Positions 1-11,928 of a stretch of DNA of 64,000 nucleotides are shown here, one piece after another (positions within the stretch are counted from its first letter, which is position 1; every line of letters starts with the position of its first letter). This stretch comes from Sinotaia quadrata (taxonomy: Eukaryota; Mollusca; Gastropoda; Architaenioglossa; Viviparidae): positions 14,478,001-14,542,000 of the forward strand of contig CM054181.1 in assembly GCA_028829895.1 (NCBI GenBank). Reading direction: 5' to 3'. A program made the translations under genes and the position numbers. Under the pieces are notes generated by a model. The model had not been told where the DNA came from, made no database searches, and worked only from the letters and a program-made list of their open reading frames with translations.

Positions 1-477
1 CACGTTTATGTCTGTTTCTCTTCACGCCCTCACATGGAGCCCATTCGTGCGTGGATTGCTTGCCATTGAGTTTTAAATTACAACTATGCGTTTTAATTAT
101 TATACCTTGGTAAAGCTGGTGGCGCCACTCCCGAAACAGAAGAAAAAAATGTGGGGATGGAGGGGTAGGACAAGTAGCATAAAGAAAGAAAAATAAACGG
201 GGGGGGGGGGGGGATAAGACAGTAGGACAGGTAGCAGAAATAAATATTCTTTTGTCGTCACGATTTAAGACTAAAATGGATACACATGTGCGCGCACGTA
301 TGCACACACACGATACTTTGTACTTGAATATTCCTGAGGAAATATAGCACGTACGCAAACACACGATACTTCTACTTGAATATCCCTGCAGAAATAAAAC
401 TGAGCACATATATGTTTAGTTCTAATTACGGTGGTGTCAGAGCGAGAAAGTCTTTAAGCGTACATTTATATAATATG

Positions 478-479
<2 letters not shown>
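1..479. other. non-coding flank
   Basis: I see no gene. A run of 15 G lies at 199-213. Positions 286-312 hold an alternating purine-pyrimidine patch (CpG and CA steps) of the kind that can form Z-DNA. Confidence 0.6.

Positions 480-557
<78 letters not shown>
480..557. repeat. (GT)n microsatellite, about 39 units
   Basis: A pure GT dinucleotide run of 78 bp. Open frames through it translate as Cys-Val or His-Thr repeats and are artefacts. Confidence 0.98.
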
Positions 558-561
<4 letters not shown>

Positions 562-1176
562 TCCAGCATTTGCGGGCTTTAAAAGCTACTTTTAATGATG
601 GTGGCAAATGGACTGGGGTCAGTTTGGGTGGAAAGGCGTGTGTATACTGAATTGAAAAAAAACCAGACCATCGGGAGAAACAAACTAACTTAGTAAACAT
701 CAAATCGCAACAAAACGCACGCACGTACGCACACACACTGAGTAGGGCGTTCCGTATCAAACTAAAACTCTCCTACTCGGTGCCAGCACGTGAACACTGA
801 TGCCAGCCAAGGTGGCACCGACATCGCCCAGTTTTAACGACTTGGGTGGCACTGGAGCGTAGACAACAATAAGCTTTCTCGTTCAGTTAAAAGTAAACGG
901 TAAACGTTATGTTTAGATAATGCTAAAAATAGCAGACCAGTGAACAACGAGAAAATACGAGGGTTTCCGAGAACTCTTAGTCTCTTTATGACCACGCAAG
1001 TCAGTTGCGCTTAAAATCAAAATAGTGATCAATAAAGAATGGCTAACACGGACACGGCCTTCGTTTATTTCTTAAAGTATCGACAAATTAACCCCAGGGA
1101 GGTAAGTGTGTGGGTGTGTGGGTGGGGTTAAAGAAAGAAACTCGAGTTAAAGAATAAGCGAGAGAAACAATATGTG

Positions 1177-1178
<2 letters not shown>
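558..1178. other. gene-free spacer
   Basis: Mixed-composition DNA. I see no coding frame, tandem repeat or mobile-element end. Confidence 0.5.
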
Positions 1179-1268
<90 letters not shown>

Positions 1269-1269
1269 G
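1179..1269. repeat. compound (TG)n(AG)n microsatellite
   Basis: About 69 bp of TG units run directly into about 23 bp of AG units with no interruption. Confidence 0.98.
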
Positions 1270-1799
1270 TCAAATTTAAATCGTACAAATAGACATATTG
1301 TCAAAATTGTCATCGAAGGTTTTAATGATGAACAATATAGAGAATAGCAGTACAGTCTTGTTTTTAACTGAGTGATTATTAAAAATAACTATACATAATT
1401 TTAATTACTTTACCTACTAGAATGGTAGATTCTTTTATATTTCTCTCTATATATACTTGCATGAAACTGTAAGTGTACGACTGATTTTAAACTGGTTAAG
1501 TCTAACTTTTGGCACCTCAACGCCTGCCATTGCTAAACTGTCCTGAAAAGACTGTCTGCTTTGCGTTTCACAATCTTATTCGGAGAGCTCGCTACACACA
1601 CCTGTTCTGTCAGATGAAAGTTTTTTTTCCTTTTCAGCTTGGTAATCCAATTTTTTCGTAATTTGAGATCTTTGGGAAATGCTAAAAAATAATAATATTT
1701 TTGATTTCTCCGCTGCTTGTGCAGCTATATGCACTGCAATATTTGACCATGTTTTAAGTTTTCAAACCACGCGATTAACGCAAGGCAATAAGTCGGACA

Positions 1800-1856
1800 G
1801 CGCATGCGGATTATTGTCTCCCCATTCGTGACGTCAAACGTTATGTTGCTATGGTG
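1800..1856. promoter_or_regulatory. promoter-like motif cluster (NRF1-like, CRE, X-box-like)
   Basis: GCGCATGCG at 1800-1808 matches the core of the NRF1 site. TGACGTCA at 1829-1836 is a perfect palindromic CRE. GTTGCTATGG at about 1843 resembles an RFX X-box. Three such motifs within 60 bp of otherwise AT-rich DNA could mark a promoter or enhancer. No first exon is recognisable next to it. This is motif reading only. Confidence 0.25.
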
Positions 1857-2800
1857 AAAAGTCAATCTCGCAAATGAACGACAGCTCTGATTTCCTTCAG
1901 AAATATTGACTTTCAACACCAAAATAAATGCATTTTTACAACTCTCTGAAAGTTTAAATTTTGCCGTCTTGATTCTAAGAATGGAAATTACTCGTTCCAT
2001 ACGAATTTATTCTTATCTGTGGCTGACCCAGATTACTACAAACAGCCAACAAAAAGCTATCTCAGTAAGACATATAACGTCATACGATGTAATACTTCCG
2101 TTGAATAAACTCGAAGAAGTGTTTCACTTTTGCCATTAAAAAAAAAAAATACGAAAGCTTGATAGACAGGAAGTCTCGTTTATCAAGGCAAAGGTCGCGT
2201 GCTCGCAGATAATAGTAAGGAATGCCGGAAACAGCCCGGCCCACCAATCAGACCTCGTTACACGGAACGATTGCGAAGCATTAAAGCTACAGCCAACGTA
2301 CCGGGGACAAGGTAGCCGAAGTTAGTTTGAACAAGTAAGCCTGTCTAATAAGCGTGCCAAGCATACTAAGGTGTGCTATAAATCTATTTCCAAGTGCTTC
2401 CCTCCCATTTTCTTTTAAATAAAATCAAAGAAGATAATTATAAATCATTCTTCGCAAAATATATCATCAGGGATGCGGGTAAAATGCATGCGAAATTTAA
2501 AGTTATTTGTAGCATGAAACAAGATCAAGTTATAGTCATATTTCTATTTTGCTTAATATTGGAATTAAGTTAATTGCTGTTTGCAAACACTATTGCTAGG
2601 AGAAATGCTTTATTAATACAAAAGGTGTGTGGATAGGCGTGGTGAGGTTGTCGTTGGTACACGTAGCGGGTTGACAGAGAACGGTTGCGTGCATGTGGCG
2701 TTGTTGTTCTGAATGTTCACCCTCGGAAACTCCTATTTTGCTTCATCACAAATATTTTTTTTATTCTCAAGGAAAGAACAAAATGTAATAATAATACATA

Positions 2801-2831
2801 TCGGAGTCTATCTACCTGGATTTTTTCATAG
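2801..2831 (+). repeat. dispersed ~31-bp repeat, copy 1
   Basis: This copy reads GAGTCTATCTACCTGGATTT followed by further T's and CA. A second copy in the same orientation lies at 5722-5752 and differs at only a few positions. The flanks do not match, so this is a short dispersed motif or the remnant of a small mobile element. Confidence 0.5.
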
Positions 2832-5052
2832 CAAATAGCAATAATAATAAATAATAGCAAAACAAAATCAGAAAGTCATATATTAACTTCACCACGTACT
2901 CAAAGTCAGCTACGGTTTTGTGGGCGTGGTAGTGGTGGAAGATCAAAGAAGTTTCTCCACGAGTCTTTTAACGGTCAGATATAAACAACTGGTGGCCAGC
3001 AAACATAGTCTGCATGCACATCACACTATCTACTGTGCTTACTGATGACTGAAGGCCTTTATCGAAATGAGAGTGCATACATCAGGGATGTATACTTAAG
3101 TCAAGCACGAGCATCATTACAAACAAAACACGACAATAGTAATTAGAACTTTTCCGGACTGAAACGACATGCACTCAGACCATTTAATTCAGTCACCTTC
3201 AGGAACGAAATGATACGCTGAACTTTCGACCTGGCAAACACTGCACTAAAACATTAAATTCAATAGCAGTCTAACTAAAGGAACACAAAGATGCACTGAA
3301 ATTCGCGACCTGGCAAACATTCAGAGTAACGAGACACTATATTCGCTGACGTGTTTTGTGGCTGTGCTGTAATCGGTTTGTAATGTCTGGTATTCTGACG
3401 CACAGTGCACGTAGAGTACTCCAGTAAACTTTAGTAAACTGTCTTCTAATTTGTTTTGTAAGACTTTGCCTAAGCCGCTGTCTAAACATTTGTCTAAGCC
3501 CTAAGACTTTGCCTAAAACGTTGTCGTCTGCAAATAACACTGACTGAAAACAAGTGATGAGCCAAAGGAATTCTCGCCCAAAATAATAACTAAAATGAAG
3601 AGAACAAACATTAAAAATATAAAATTAAGCAGAAACAAACCTATAGTTTTACTGGTTCGCTGAAATGAGCATTAAAAAAACCACGGAATTTCTAAAGTGC
3701 ACGGTAAACATTGAAAACATCGTTTAAAAATCGTTGGTATGTTAAGAACCAATGGCTCCAGTTTAACTTGAGAATTCCGCTGTAATGATGTAGCACTTTT
3801 ACTGTTATAGTTATACTAATATTTTCTTTTAATTTCTTACCAGTAAAACGTCATATATATTGGTTTTTTTTAAATCAGAGGGTGTCAGTAGTTTATGCAC
3901 AGAGAAATAAAGTGAACTAAAGAAACATTTTAAACTACATTTCTATTAACTCTTTTAACCTGACGTAAAAAGAACAACTCCGAGGATGAAAAACTGTTTA
4001 GTTTTGTTAAAACTGCATTATAAATAATTTCTGTCGTTGAAAACGTTAAACCTTTTACACAGTAGTTATAACCCCATTTAACTTTAATAAGATTTTTCTT
4101 ATTTTTCTTATTTTAATAAGATTTTTCTTATTTTTCTTTTAAAAAAAAAAAACAGAAAGAAAGAAAATCTGTCGGACTTCAGTTCTGTCTCCTCTACGGC
4201 TCTAGGTGAAACACACGACGCTATTTTTCACTCAGACTTTGACAGGTGTTCATGTTATTTATATCGGCAGGTGCTCTAGTCCTCTCACCTCCTTAACATC
4301 ATCGACCCGCTGACACCCCACCCCCCAACCCTCCACACACGCGCACACGCACTTCCACTCCTACCAGCCCTGTGGCAAGTGCTCTACTATTTTACCTTGA
4401 GCGGTGCAAAGAAAACACCTGACGTCCTTAAAACAGCTTTAACTACTTAGTCCCCAAAGAAAACCAGTTCCGGGTTCGTAACCCCTTTAAAGGTCTGGCG
4501 AGACACGTATATGCAGTTTGCTTCCATTACTTATCTCAAAGAAGAAAAGCAGTGATAGACGATAGCCATGCTTATATTAAAGACAAAGCAGTAGGCACCC
4601 CCTAAGAAAAAACCTAACCCAGATGCCCTGCCTCACGCTAAGGTTTCCGCAGATAGCATCGATGACTCAGCAAAAACAAAAGGAAAACGGAGGGGGGGGG
4701 GACTTGGAGAGGTTTACCTGGTGATTAAGTGATAAGCTCCACTGCCACTAATACAGCTTCTGAAATCTTTATCTTTTAAAAAAAAAATGTAAGTATGCGG
4801 GACTGGGGGGAGGGGGGGTGTTATAAAAATGTCTCTACATATTTACCGTGCCGTCAGAGAGAAATTAATTGAACACGCTGAGAAATGGCATTATGTCATG
4901 CGTTCTAGTGCCTATGTGACGTTCTAGTGCCTGTGAGAGAGAGAGGTGGGGGAATAGTTCTAGAGAAGTGCAAGTACGACAATAAATCACTTTATCAAAA
5001 CGCTTGATTGCATTAAGTGCAAACTAGCAATGCAATGTAAGCTACAACGGAC
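2832..5052. other. AT-rich spacer with minor repeats
   Basis: Besides the 78-bp duplication there is a 28-bp T-rich duplication at 4084-4140 and G-runs near 4691 and 4805. A minus-strand open frame at 3337-3540 contains FADD but nothing else of a reverse transcriptase. No gene is supported. Confidence 0.5.
3150..3327 (+). repeat. two diverged 78-bp tandem copies
   Basis: The string CGACCTGGCAAAC recurs at 3228 and 3306. The flanking bases are partly conserved, so this is an old 78-bp duplication. Confidence 0.6.
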
Positions 5053-5440
5053 AAAAAAAAAAAAAAAAAAAAAAACCAGCCAAGAAACGTAACAAATGAA
5101 AAGTAAATTAGCAAAAAACAATAAATTAAAAGAGGTCTCTAACAACAAGAAAAAACTAACAAGTAAACTAAAATAAAGTGTCAGGTAAAAATAAGGTAAA
5201 GCAACAAGTAATAAAGTAACTAAGCAGTAAAATGTTATAAACAATAAAGTAACAAAAATGTAAACCAGCAAGTAACAATAAAATGAACTAACGAAAATGT
5301 AAACTAATAAATAATAAGTAACATTCAACTAACCAGAAACGTAATATTAATATTTAAGAACAAGGCACATAAACTAACAAGAACAAAAAAACCGGTGAAA
5401 TATCAAGAACAATTAATGTAACCCAACAACACGTTTTAAA
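5053..5440. repeat. poly-A plus degenerate AAGTAAC-type array
   Basis: A run of 23 A (5053-5075) is followed by about 350 bp of irregular short repeats built on AAGTAAC, AATAAAGTAAC and AAATGTAAAC. It looks like a decayed simple-sequence array. Confidence 0.6.
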
Positions 5441-6427
5441 TAAAATGATTAAGCCAGAAAACAGGAATAAGAAGCAGCCTTTCACAGTAAATGTAAATTG
5501 ACAGCCAGGACTATTCTCCACGCTCCAAGAACACATCCTGACACGCTACTTCTGCAAAGTCTTCACTAATAGAAATTTAAAAAAAAAAACTCTCCTCATT
5601 GTTACGCTTCACTGTCGGTCTTATCTCGCGCATGCGTGTACGCCTTCCAGAATCTTGCATTTAATATCCGATTCAAGCATTTTCAAATTTCTGAAAGCAA
5701 AGTATAAGTTCGTTAGCTTATCAGAGTCTATCTATCTGGATTTTTTCAGATCTTCGAACCGAGGTACAAAGAAATTACCTTTATCATCTCGCCTTCTTTG
5801 CCTCATTTGGTCACTCTTCTTTTTGTAAATTCACTTTATTCTCGTTTCTCTTTCTTTCTCCAAATACGGTTATTTGTATATATTGCATGGATGTTCATTT
5901 TACGTTTTGCTATATCGTCAGTAGTATTCTTGAGTTTAAAATGTTTGCTTAAAGAACTTGTGTATTTTATGTGCAATTATTAATAATCTCTTAGATCTAT
6001 TAAGAAATATGATGATAAATACGACGATGATAAGAGGGAGAAAATCTAAACAGTGGTAAGAAATTTCAAGGCAATATTAGCACAAGCTCGTCAACGAGAT
6101 TATTAATCTGAAAGGGGAGATTACTGAGAGAAGGCCATGCAGGTCGTGAGGGTGAACACCATATCTGTCGAGCAAAACTCTAGGGAAAACTCTTCCGGTC
6201 TATTTATTTCAAAATGTCGTGGGAGCGGTGTCGTGGGAGGCAATCATCCCTCAACACTCATATTTCCATATTTCACTCACATGAGAGAGAAAAAAATAAA
6301 GTCAACGGAAGCCACACAGAGTTATTGTTCTTCTATACTACTGTGAATGATGATAAGCAAAATAAAATGAATGCTATTGGATACTACGGACAAGTATGAA
6401 CAAATGTAAGTTAAACAATGTGTGCTC
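5441..6427. other. spacer, no gene seen
   Basis: GCGCATGCGT at 5628-5637 matches an NRF1 core. The second copy of the 31-bp dispersed motif is at 5722-5752. Nothing else stands out. Confidence 0.5.
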
Positions 6428-7500
6428 ACGCATAAATATATAGGTCTCATACGTAAGCCACTTATAAATATATATCTCTGAAATGTAGACCACTTATTAT
6501 AACCATAGTCTCTATTATGTATTGTAGACCACTTATATATACGAAATAGGTCAGAGCTTTGCGGCTTCCGCCGATTTCGTCCCCTGGCACGAGGTGTGCC
6601 TCTGTAGAGTTGAATATGATGAAAGACAGGGTGGAAGGTAGTAGAAAGGAAAGTGATGATGAAGGGTGACCTATTTTCAGTTGCAAATATGTCTGACCAG
6701 CAAAGGCGGAAGATATGTCTAAGATATGTACGTCCCTTATAAAATATAAATATATCACTCTCATATATGTATACCGATCATAAATATATGAAGATTTCCT
6801 CAAAAAGTATATAAATCTAAGATGTCTAGACCACTTATGAATATATAGGTCTTTAACATGAGGGTCACTTATATTGTTCTCAGATATGTACAAAATTTAT
6901 AACTATAAAGGTCAATTATGTACATCATTTATTAAATATGCAGGCAAGTCTCAGACAGGAAGAACGCTCATAAAAATATATATAGGTCTCAAATACGTAG
7001 ATCGCTCATAAATATATAGGTCTAATATTTGTAGACCACTGATAAATATATAGGTCTCATATGTGTAGACCACTGATAAATATATAGGTCTCAGGTATGT
7101 AGGACATTTGTAAAAGTATAAGTCTCCATTGTGTTACACCATTTATAACTAGTTATGCCTCTGATTCTTACGTCACGTTTATAAATATACAGGTCTCAAA
7201 AACGTAGAACTCATAAAATGATAAATACATAGGTCTCAAATATGTAGAACTCTGATAAATATATAGATCTAGGATGTGTACCTCACTTAAGTATATAGGT
7301 CTCAGATATGTAGTCTGTACAAATATATAGGTTACCAACCAAATGTTAACCACTTTTAAATAAATATATACAAGCCAGTTTTATTAAATAGGTCTCCAAT
7401 AGGCAGGCCAATAAAAATACATAGATCTCCAAAATGTAGGCTAATAAAAACGTATATCTCCAATCGGTAAATAAATAGATAGGTAAATAAAAATACGTAG
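6428..7500 (+). repeat. decayed ~33-bp satellite array
   Basis: The unit reads approximately GTAGACCACTTATAAATATA followed by TAGGTCTCATAT. Near-intact units sit at 6960-7110. They degrade in both directions, through variants with CCACTGATAAATATATAGG and shorter TAAATA-GGTCTC forms, to about 7500. Minus-strand open frames here, with YIYxSxxHI-like periodic peptides, are produced by the array. A 133-bp non-repeat segment interrupts it at 6544-6676. Confidence 0.85.
6544..6676. other. insert with 10-bp inverted ends inside the satellite
   Basis: AAATAGGTCA (6544-6553) and its exact reverse complement TGACCTATTT (6667-6676) bracket 133 bp of higher-GC, non-repetitive DNA inside the 33-bp array. 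It may be a small MITE or foldback insertion. The inverted ends also resemble the array's own TATAGGTC core, so the match may be partly inherited from the repeat. Confidence 0.35.
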
Positions 7501-7540
7501 CTGCTAACATGGAATATGTAATAAAAGGTTCAGGTAAACA

Positions 7541-8118
7541 AGACGAACTGATTAAATATTTGTCTTACTCGTAATAATAAAAAAAATTAATCGGTTTTAT
7601 TAATTCTTTTTTTTTTAAATGTGTGGGTTTTATTTTTTTAAATTCCCTTTCAAAAATTTACTTAATCTATAAATCATTAATCAGCCACTGTCACCTTGCT
7701 ATTCTATTTCTTTATTTGGCATTTGAAGAGTTAATTTCAGCATAATACACCTCTATTCCACACTCAGTAACAATGGCTTCGTCCACTCCTACAGATTTAC
7801 ATTTGCTGTGCTGGGCATAGATTGTTCCACGAAAAAAAAAAAGAACAAAAAAAAAAAAAACCAACGACGGAAATATATTTCTCTGCTTCAATGCCACTTA
7901 TTATGCTGAAGGTTTTAATTATTTAGACTTTTAACCAGCTATTGAAGTTGGTGAGAAATAAAGGACAGAAAATTTATACGAACATAAAATAAACAAGAAA
8001 GAATCTAAAACTAAAAGCCTGTACGAACTAACAGTAACGCAACACGTGATACCCACGTCGGTCACGTGACATCTAACGGGGATAGACACATGCTGCTGAC
8101 GTAATCGACTCTTTCGAA
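7541..8118. other. spacer left of the hAT element
   Basis: AT-rich, with A-runs at 7833-7860. TCACGTGA, a palindromic E-box octamer, lies at 8062-8069. No gene seen. Confidence 0.5.
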
Positions 8119-8389
8119 CAAGGTTGTGGAGTCGGTCAAAAAAAAAATAGACTCATGACATTTCTGACTCCCGACTCCGACTGCAGTTTGTTACGAACAT
8201 CATATGTCATAAAATTACATACTTCTATGGAGTTACATGTATGAATACGGTATAAAATTAATTTCTGTGGAGTTTTATGTATGAATATGGTGTATGTGTA
8301 AATAATTGAAGAAGGGGCTTTCACAGATTTCACTTTTAAATATTTTTTAATCGTACAATAATTTTCTTAAAAGCTTAAAATATATGTAA

Positions 8390-8531
8390 TGATAATGTTC
8401 ATCTTAAATTGTTCTAAAAAAGATCGCTTCATTGCTGCTCTCAAATCGGATTTGACGATTCTGAAGGCAGAAAACAAACGTCCCACCGTATCTTGAGTTG
8501 GTGATAACTCTATGACAGTCAAAGCGGCATC
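8390..8531 (-). pseudogene. hAT transposase C-terminal (hATC) fossil
   Basis: The minus strand reads about 46 codons from a GAT at 8531 down to about 8394. The peptide contains ELSPTQDTV, then GRLFSAFRIVKSDLRAAMKR. This matches the hAT dimerisation region as I know it: a Ser-Pro-Thr lead, then an (E)RLFSA-type core, then a K-S/T-DLR basic stretch. An in-frame stop (TAA) lies directly upstream of this segment. The BED finger, the catalytic residues and the insertion domain are not recognisable in the remaining ~530 bp. It is therefore an inactive remnant of an internally deleted element. The normally conserved Glu before RLFS is Gly here. I am fairly sure of the superfamily but not of the subfamily. 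Confidence 0.65.
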
Positions 8532-8580
8532 TTAAATAATCTCAGGAAACATGGTACTGCATTTTTAGTGTTCAATTCAT

Positions 8581-8676
8581 AACTAAATTCAAATTTCGGA
8601 GCATCTTTCAGTGCCTTTTTAAAAATGTATTTTGAATTTAGTTAGATGTGAGTGAGTTTCCCTTTCTCCGAAATTT
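8581..8676. repeat. two interleaved perfect palindromes in the hAT element
   Basis: AACTAAATTCAAA (8581-8593) pairs with TTTGAATTTAGTT (8631-8643). AAATTTCGGAG (8591-8601) pairs with CTCCGAAATTT (8666-8676). The two inverted repeats share three bases and interleave. Confidence 0.8.
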
Positions 8677-9161
8677 TTCCATATTTAAGCGCCGACAATT
8701 GATCCTTTTGGATCAATCCAGTATGTCTAGATATTTTTCAAAATCTTTATCGTCATGGTTACTAATGATGACGGTGATTGAACGCTGTCATGTAGCAGCG
8801 ACCCGGCTATCGTCTTATCATCCTGTGTGTACCTTTCAATCGGAATTTTATATCGCCGTAGATTTTTGGTTTTACGCTCACTATTTCCATAACTTCACAA
8901 AGTACTTTTTACCTTCATTGTTTAAAATATACTAATTAATAATAAACAACTATATTGGGATTTTTTACAAGTTTTTTCGTTATGCCGACACCCTTAGCCT
9001 CAAATCTCGTAAATTTTGAAGTGACATTTTTACTGACTCCGACTTCATTTAAAAACCTACAGACTTCACGACACGACTCCACAACCCTGTTTCTGAAAAC
9101 GAACTGATACGAACATTGCTGGTTACGCTGGTTACTTCGATACTGATGGCAGTGGACAAAT

Positions 9162-9238
9162 ACGCCGAAAGGAGTGGGTAATCTATGCGCCGAAAGGAGT
9201 GGGTAATCTATGCGCCGAAAGGAGTGGGTAATCTATGC
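9162..9238 (+). repeat. 25-bp tandem repeat, 3 copies
   Basis: Three essentially identical copies of a unit that begins CGCCGAAAGGAGTGGGTAAT, then a partial fourth that diverges after CGCCGAA. Confidence 0.95.
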
Positions 9239-9587
9239 GCCGAATATGCTTGCCGCCTGTGCATGGCACGTATTCAAGATATATAAGTACATTATTATTC
9301 TAATTCTCTGTTCCCGGCAATAGCGAAACACATCTGACATAAAACTCTAGCCAAATTGATTGGCAGTTATTAAATTATTTTTTTAAAACTAGATAAAAAA
9401 ATCGCGATTTCTTGCCCTCCCCCCAAAAAAATAAATAAATAAATAAATGAATAAAAATAAACATTTTTAAAAATATAATCTTACGATAACCTACTTGTCA
9501 TTTTCTCAGCTCGCAAATGACATTTTTCCACTGACAAATTGCGACCTTACGAGTGGAATTTTCGAGAGATGAATATGAAGTTCACTT

Positions 9588-9712
9588 ATAAACAGATCTC
9601 CAACTGATACGCCACTAAAATGTAGAGGTCTCGGTATGTAGGCCATGTTTGTGTGCGCGCGCGCGTGAAGGCCACTCATAAATGTACAAGGTTTGATTCA
9701 GTTTATGCAGAC
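9588..9712 (+). repeat. outlying degenerate units of the 33-bp satellite
   Basis: Fragments such as TGTAGAGGTCTC, TGTAGGCCA and GGCCACTCATAAATGTACA match the 6.4-7.5 kb satellite although 2 kb away, beyond the hAT element. A CG-alternating patch (GTGTGCGCGCGCGCGTG) sits among them at 9651-9667. Confidence 0.55.
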
Positions 9713-11928
9713 CGCCTCCACAAGAAATAACGAGTGTATGATTTGCATTTCTTTCCCGCAATAATATAACCACACACAGTGTGCGTTTTATTCCAGAACA
9801 AAGCGACTGATGAAGTACTAACCAAAGGCCTGATTACGGCCGCACACATACACACATATCAGACCCATACAATCACATTGTGCCTCATCTATCTGTAGGA
9901 CTCTCTATTTCTCAAGTAGTCGATCGGTGTGAAGTGATTTTACAAGAGAACTCGCTGGCACTGAGGGGCGAGACCAGGTTCTATTTACAAGTTTGGCACA
10001 CATCCCTGGGCATTATTCAATATCGACTGATTGGTAAGTGTGCAATGCTTGTGATCAGATTTATATATACTCAATGAACCCCTCGGATAGATCTTTCAAG
10101 GCGTTGTTTCCCTCGTGCGTCGTGCCATTTCAATGTTTGCCAGAAAAGACAACCAATTACGACACTAATCTATAGTAATTATCAGATAGTTAAAGAAACA
10201 GAAAATGGTAGGAGCCTACTCATCTTGTTATATTATCACTAATAACTGCTTATGACTGTTAATTATCATTTGTAAGTACGTGTGTATTCTGATCGAACTG
10301 CTACTACTGTTAAATCTGATTCACCTCACTGCGTCACTCGATCTTAGGATAGATCTATTTCATTGTGTCAATCTGTCATGGGATAGATCTATTTCACTGC
10401 CTCTCTCGGTCTTTGGAGAAAGTGGACTACAAGTTCAAGGTCTAAGTTGGTACGCGATATTTTAATACGTAATCACGTACAGGGTAAGTGAGCTCCTGCG
10501 CCTTGTACCCCTGGGTGACCTTACCAAACAACTTACAATAACTGTGTCCGATAAACTAAGAACAATGCACTACGATACACCACTTAGCAGATATGTGGCT
10601 GACTTAGCACCACGGGTCATACCGTGCGCAATGTCACGCTAAATCATTACTAACAATTGGTCCTGTCAACATTTTCCTGCTACCACAGATATAAATTGGA
10701 GTAAACGTGAACAAAATATAGCACAAACCCATCAAGTTAAATTGAAGCATTGAAGATATGTTCATAAAGGCTGACTGGACGATTTTTTTTTAATTACGCT
10801 TTAAATTTTAAAATAAATAATCAAAATGTGAGCATCGGGGACAAATTGTAGTGAGAGAAAAGCATTGTGGTACAAAGATAATTTGTTTTTAATACGGAAG
10901 AAAGACCGGACTTGTATTACTCTGTGATCTGCTTCGTTTGTTACTGCTTGAGTTGTAACACAGTAGCAACTAGCTGATTCGTAGTTATCAAGCAATAACA
11001 GTTGCCGGTGCCAATAAGAAATCTGAGAGACAGAAAAGTGCGCATGGCGGAACCTCGCCGATAAGTTCTTCCAAACAAGTTTGGCATTCACTACGTCTGT
11101 TGGCTAAGAGAACACCTCACCTGGATACTAAAGGTAATAGTGATCAGGACAGACACAGGTCAGATGCGCGCCAAAGTGCAGAGTGGGAGACAAACTGTTT
11201 GCCAAATTAAAAATGTTTCTAATAGTGTACGGTTAGTTAGATATTTGGTCAACAGCCAAATTGCAATCAAGTTACCCACACCTGCAGCGCGTTAGTTTAC
11301 GCTGCTGGTAACGTTATCCGATTAGATGTGCACCAGCGGGCTGGCCCCAGACGATAAAACTGCTTCTCAAGTTCCGTAACAGATAAATACGATGTAAACT
11401 TCGACACACTAGAAAATACAACGATTACATTAGCAAGCTGGAAGTACAGACTTTATAAACTAAGCATGTATGCGTCAAACACCATACTACCTAATCCAAA
11501 CATAAATAAATGCACCTAAATGAACAAATATTAATCTATACAAGAAAGTAAGAATGGCTTGATTATTATCAAGCTGGCTTCTGTTTTATGAGGCGAGTAT
11601 TTTGTGCTCTCAGAATCTATTTATAAAACTGAGTCTTTAATTTCTATACCCACCTTTTCTGGTCTGGAGAGAACTCACATTTGTCGAAATTAATCCATAT
11701 TGTGTATTCCTCGGAACAGGGTTTCAATTTTCAACTTCAAGTACACACTTATTCGCATGCCAACAGCTTTATCCCTTGACCGACTGCACACAACATTCCT
11801 TAACACATCAGATAGCTGACAGGTTAAACGCGAGCGACCACTCCTTCGTGAGTGGGGAAAGGGCGCTGTGAAAAGGGCCACAACTTGTCACTAGCTTCTA
11901 AAGACCCTTAGGGGTTACGAGGCCAGGT
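9713..11928. other. spacer with minor repeats
   Basis: A 34-bp partial duplication around GGATAGATCTATTTCA lies at 10347 and 10381. Donor-like GGTAAGTG occurs at 10033 and GGGTAAGTGAG near 10480. A possible exon (9899-10033) is discussed in the findings. No gene is established. Confidence 0.4.

Larger units (their letters stand above)
8119..9089 (-). mobile_element. decayed hAT-superfamily DNA transposon
   Basis: The left end CAAGGTTGTGGAGTCG and the inverted right end (CAGGGTTGTGGAGTCG on the minus strand) match at 15 of 16 positions. Subterminal GACTCCGAC-type motifs lie inside both ends. The flanking 8-mers CTTTCGAA (8111-8118) and TTTCTGAA (9090-9097) match at 5 of 8, and all three mismatches are C/T transitions, as expected of an aged 8-bp target duplication. 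CAG-type ends and 8-bp duplications are typical of hAT elements. At ~970 bp it is far shorter than an autonomous copy. The minus strand carries a transposase C-terminal fossil near the left end, so the element reads right to left. Confidence 0.75.

Noticed and set aside
3337..3540. FADD motif in a minus-strand frame, suggesting reverse transcriptase
   Set aside because: Only the four residues match. Flanking RT motifs are absent, and the frame contains small TTAGGCAAAGTCTTA repeats.
6462..6893. 143-codon minus-strand open frame
   Set aside because: Its YIY/DRYTY-type peptide derives from the decayed 33-bp satellite and the small insert.
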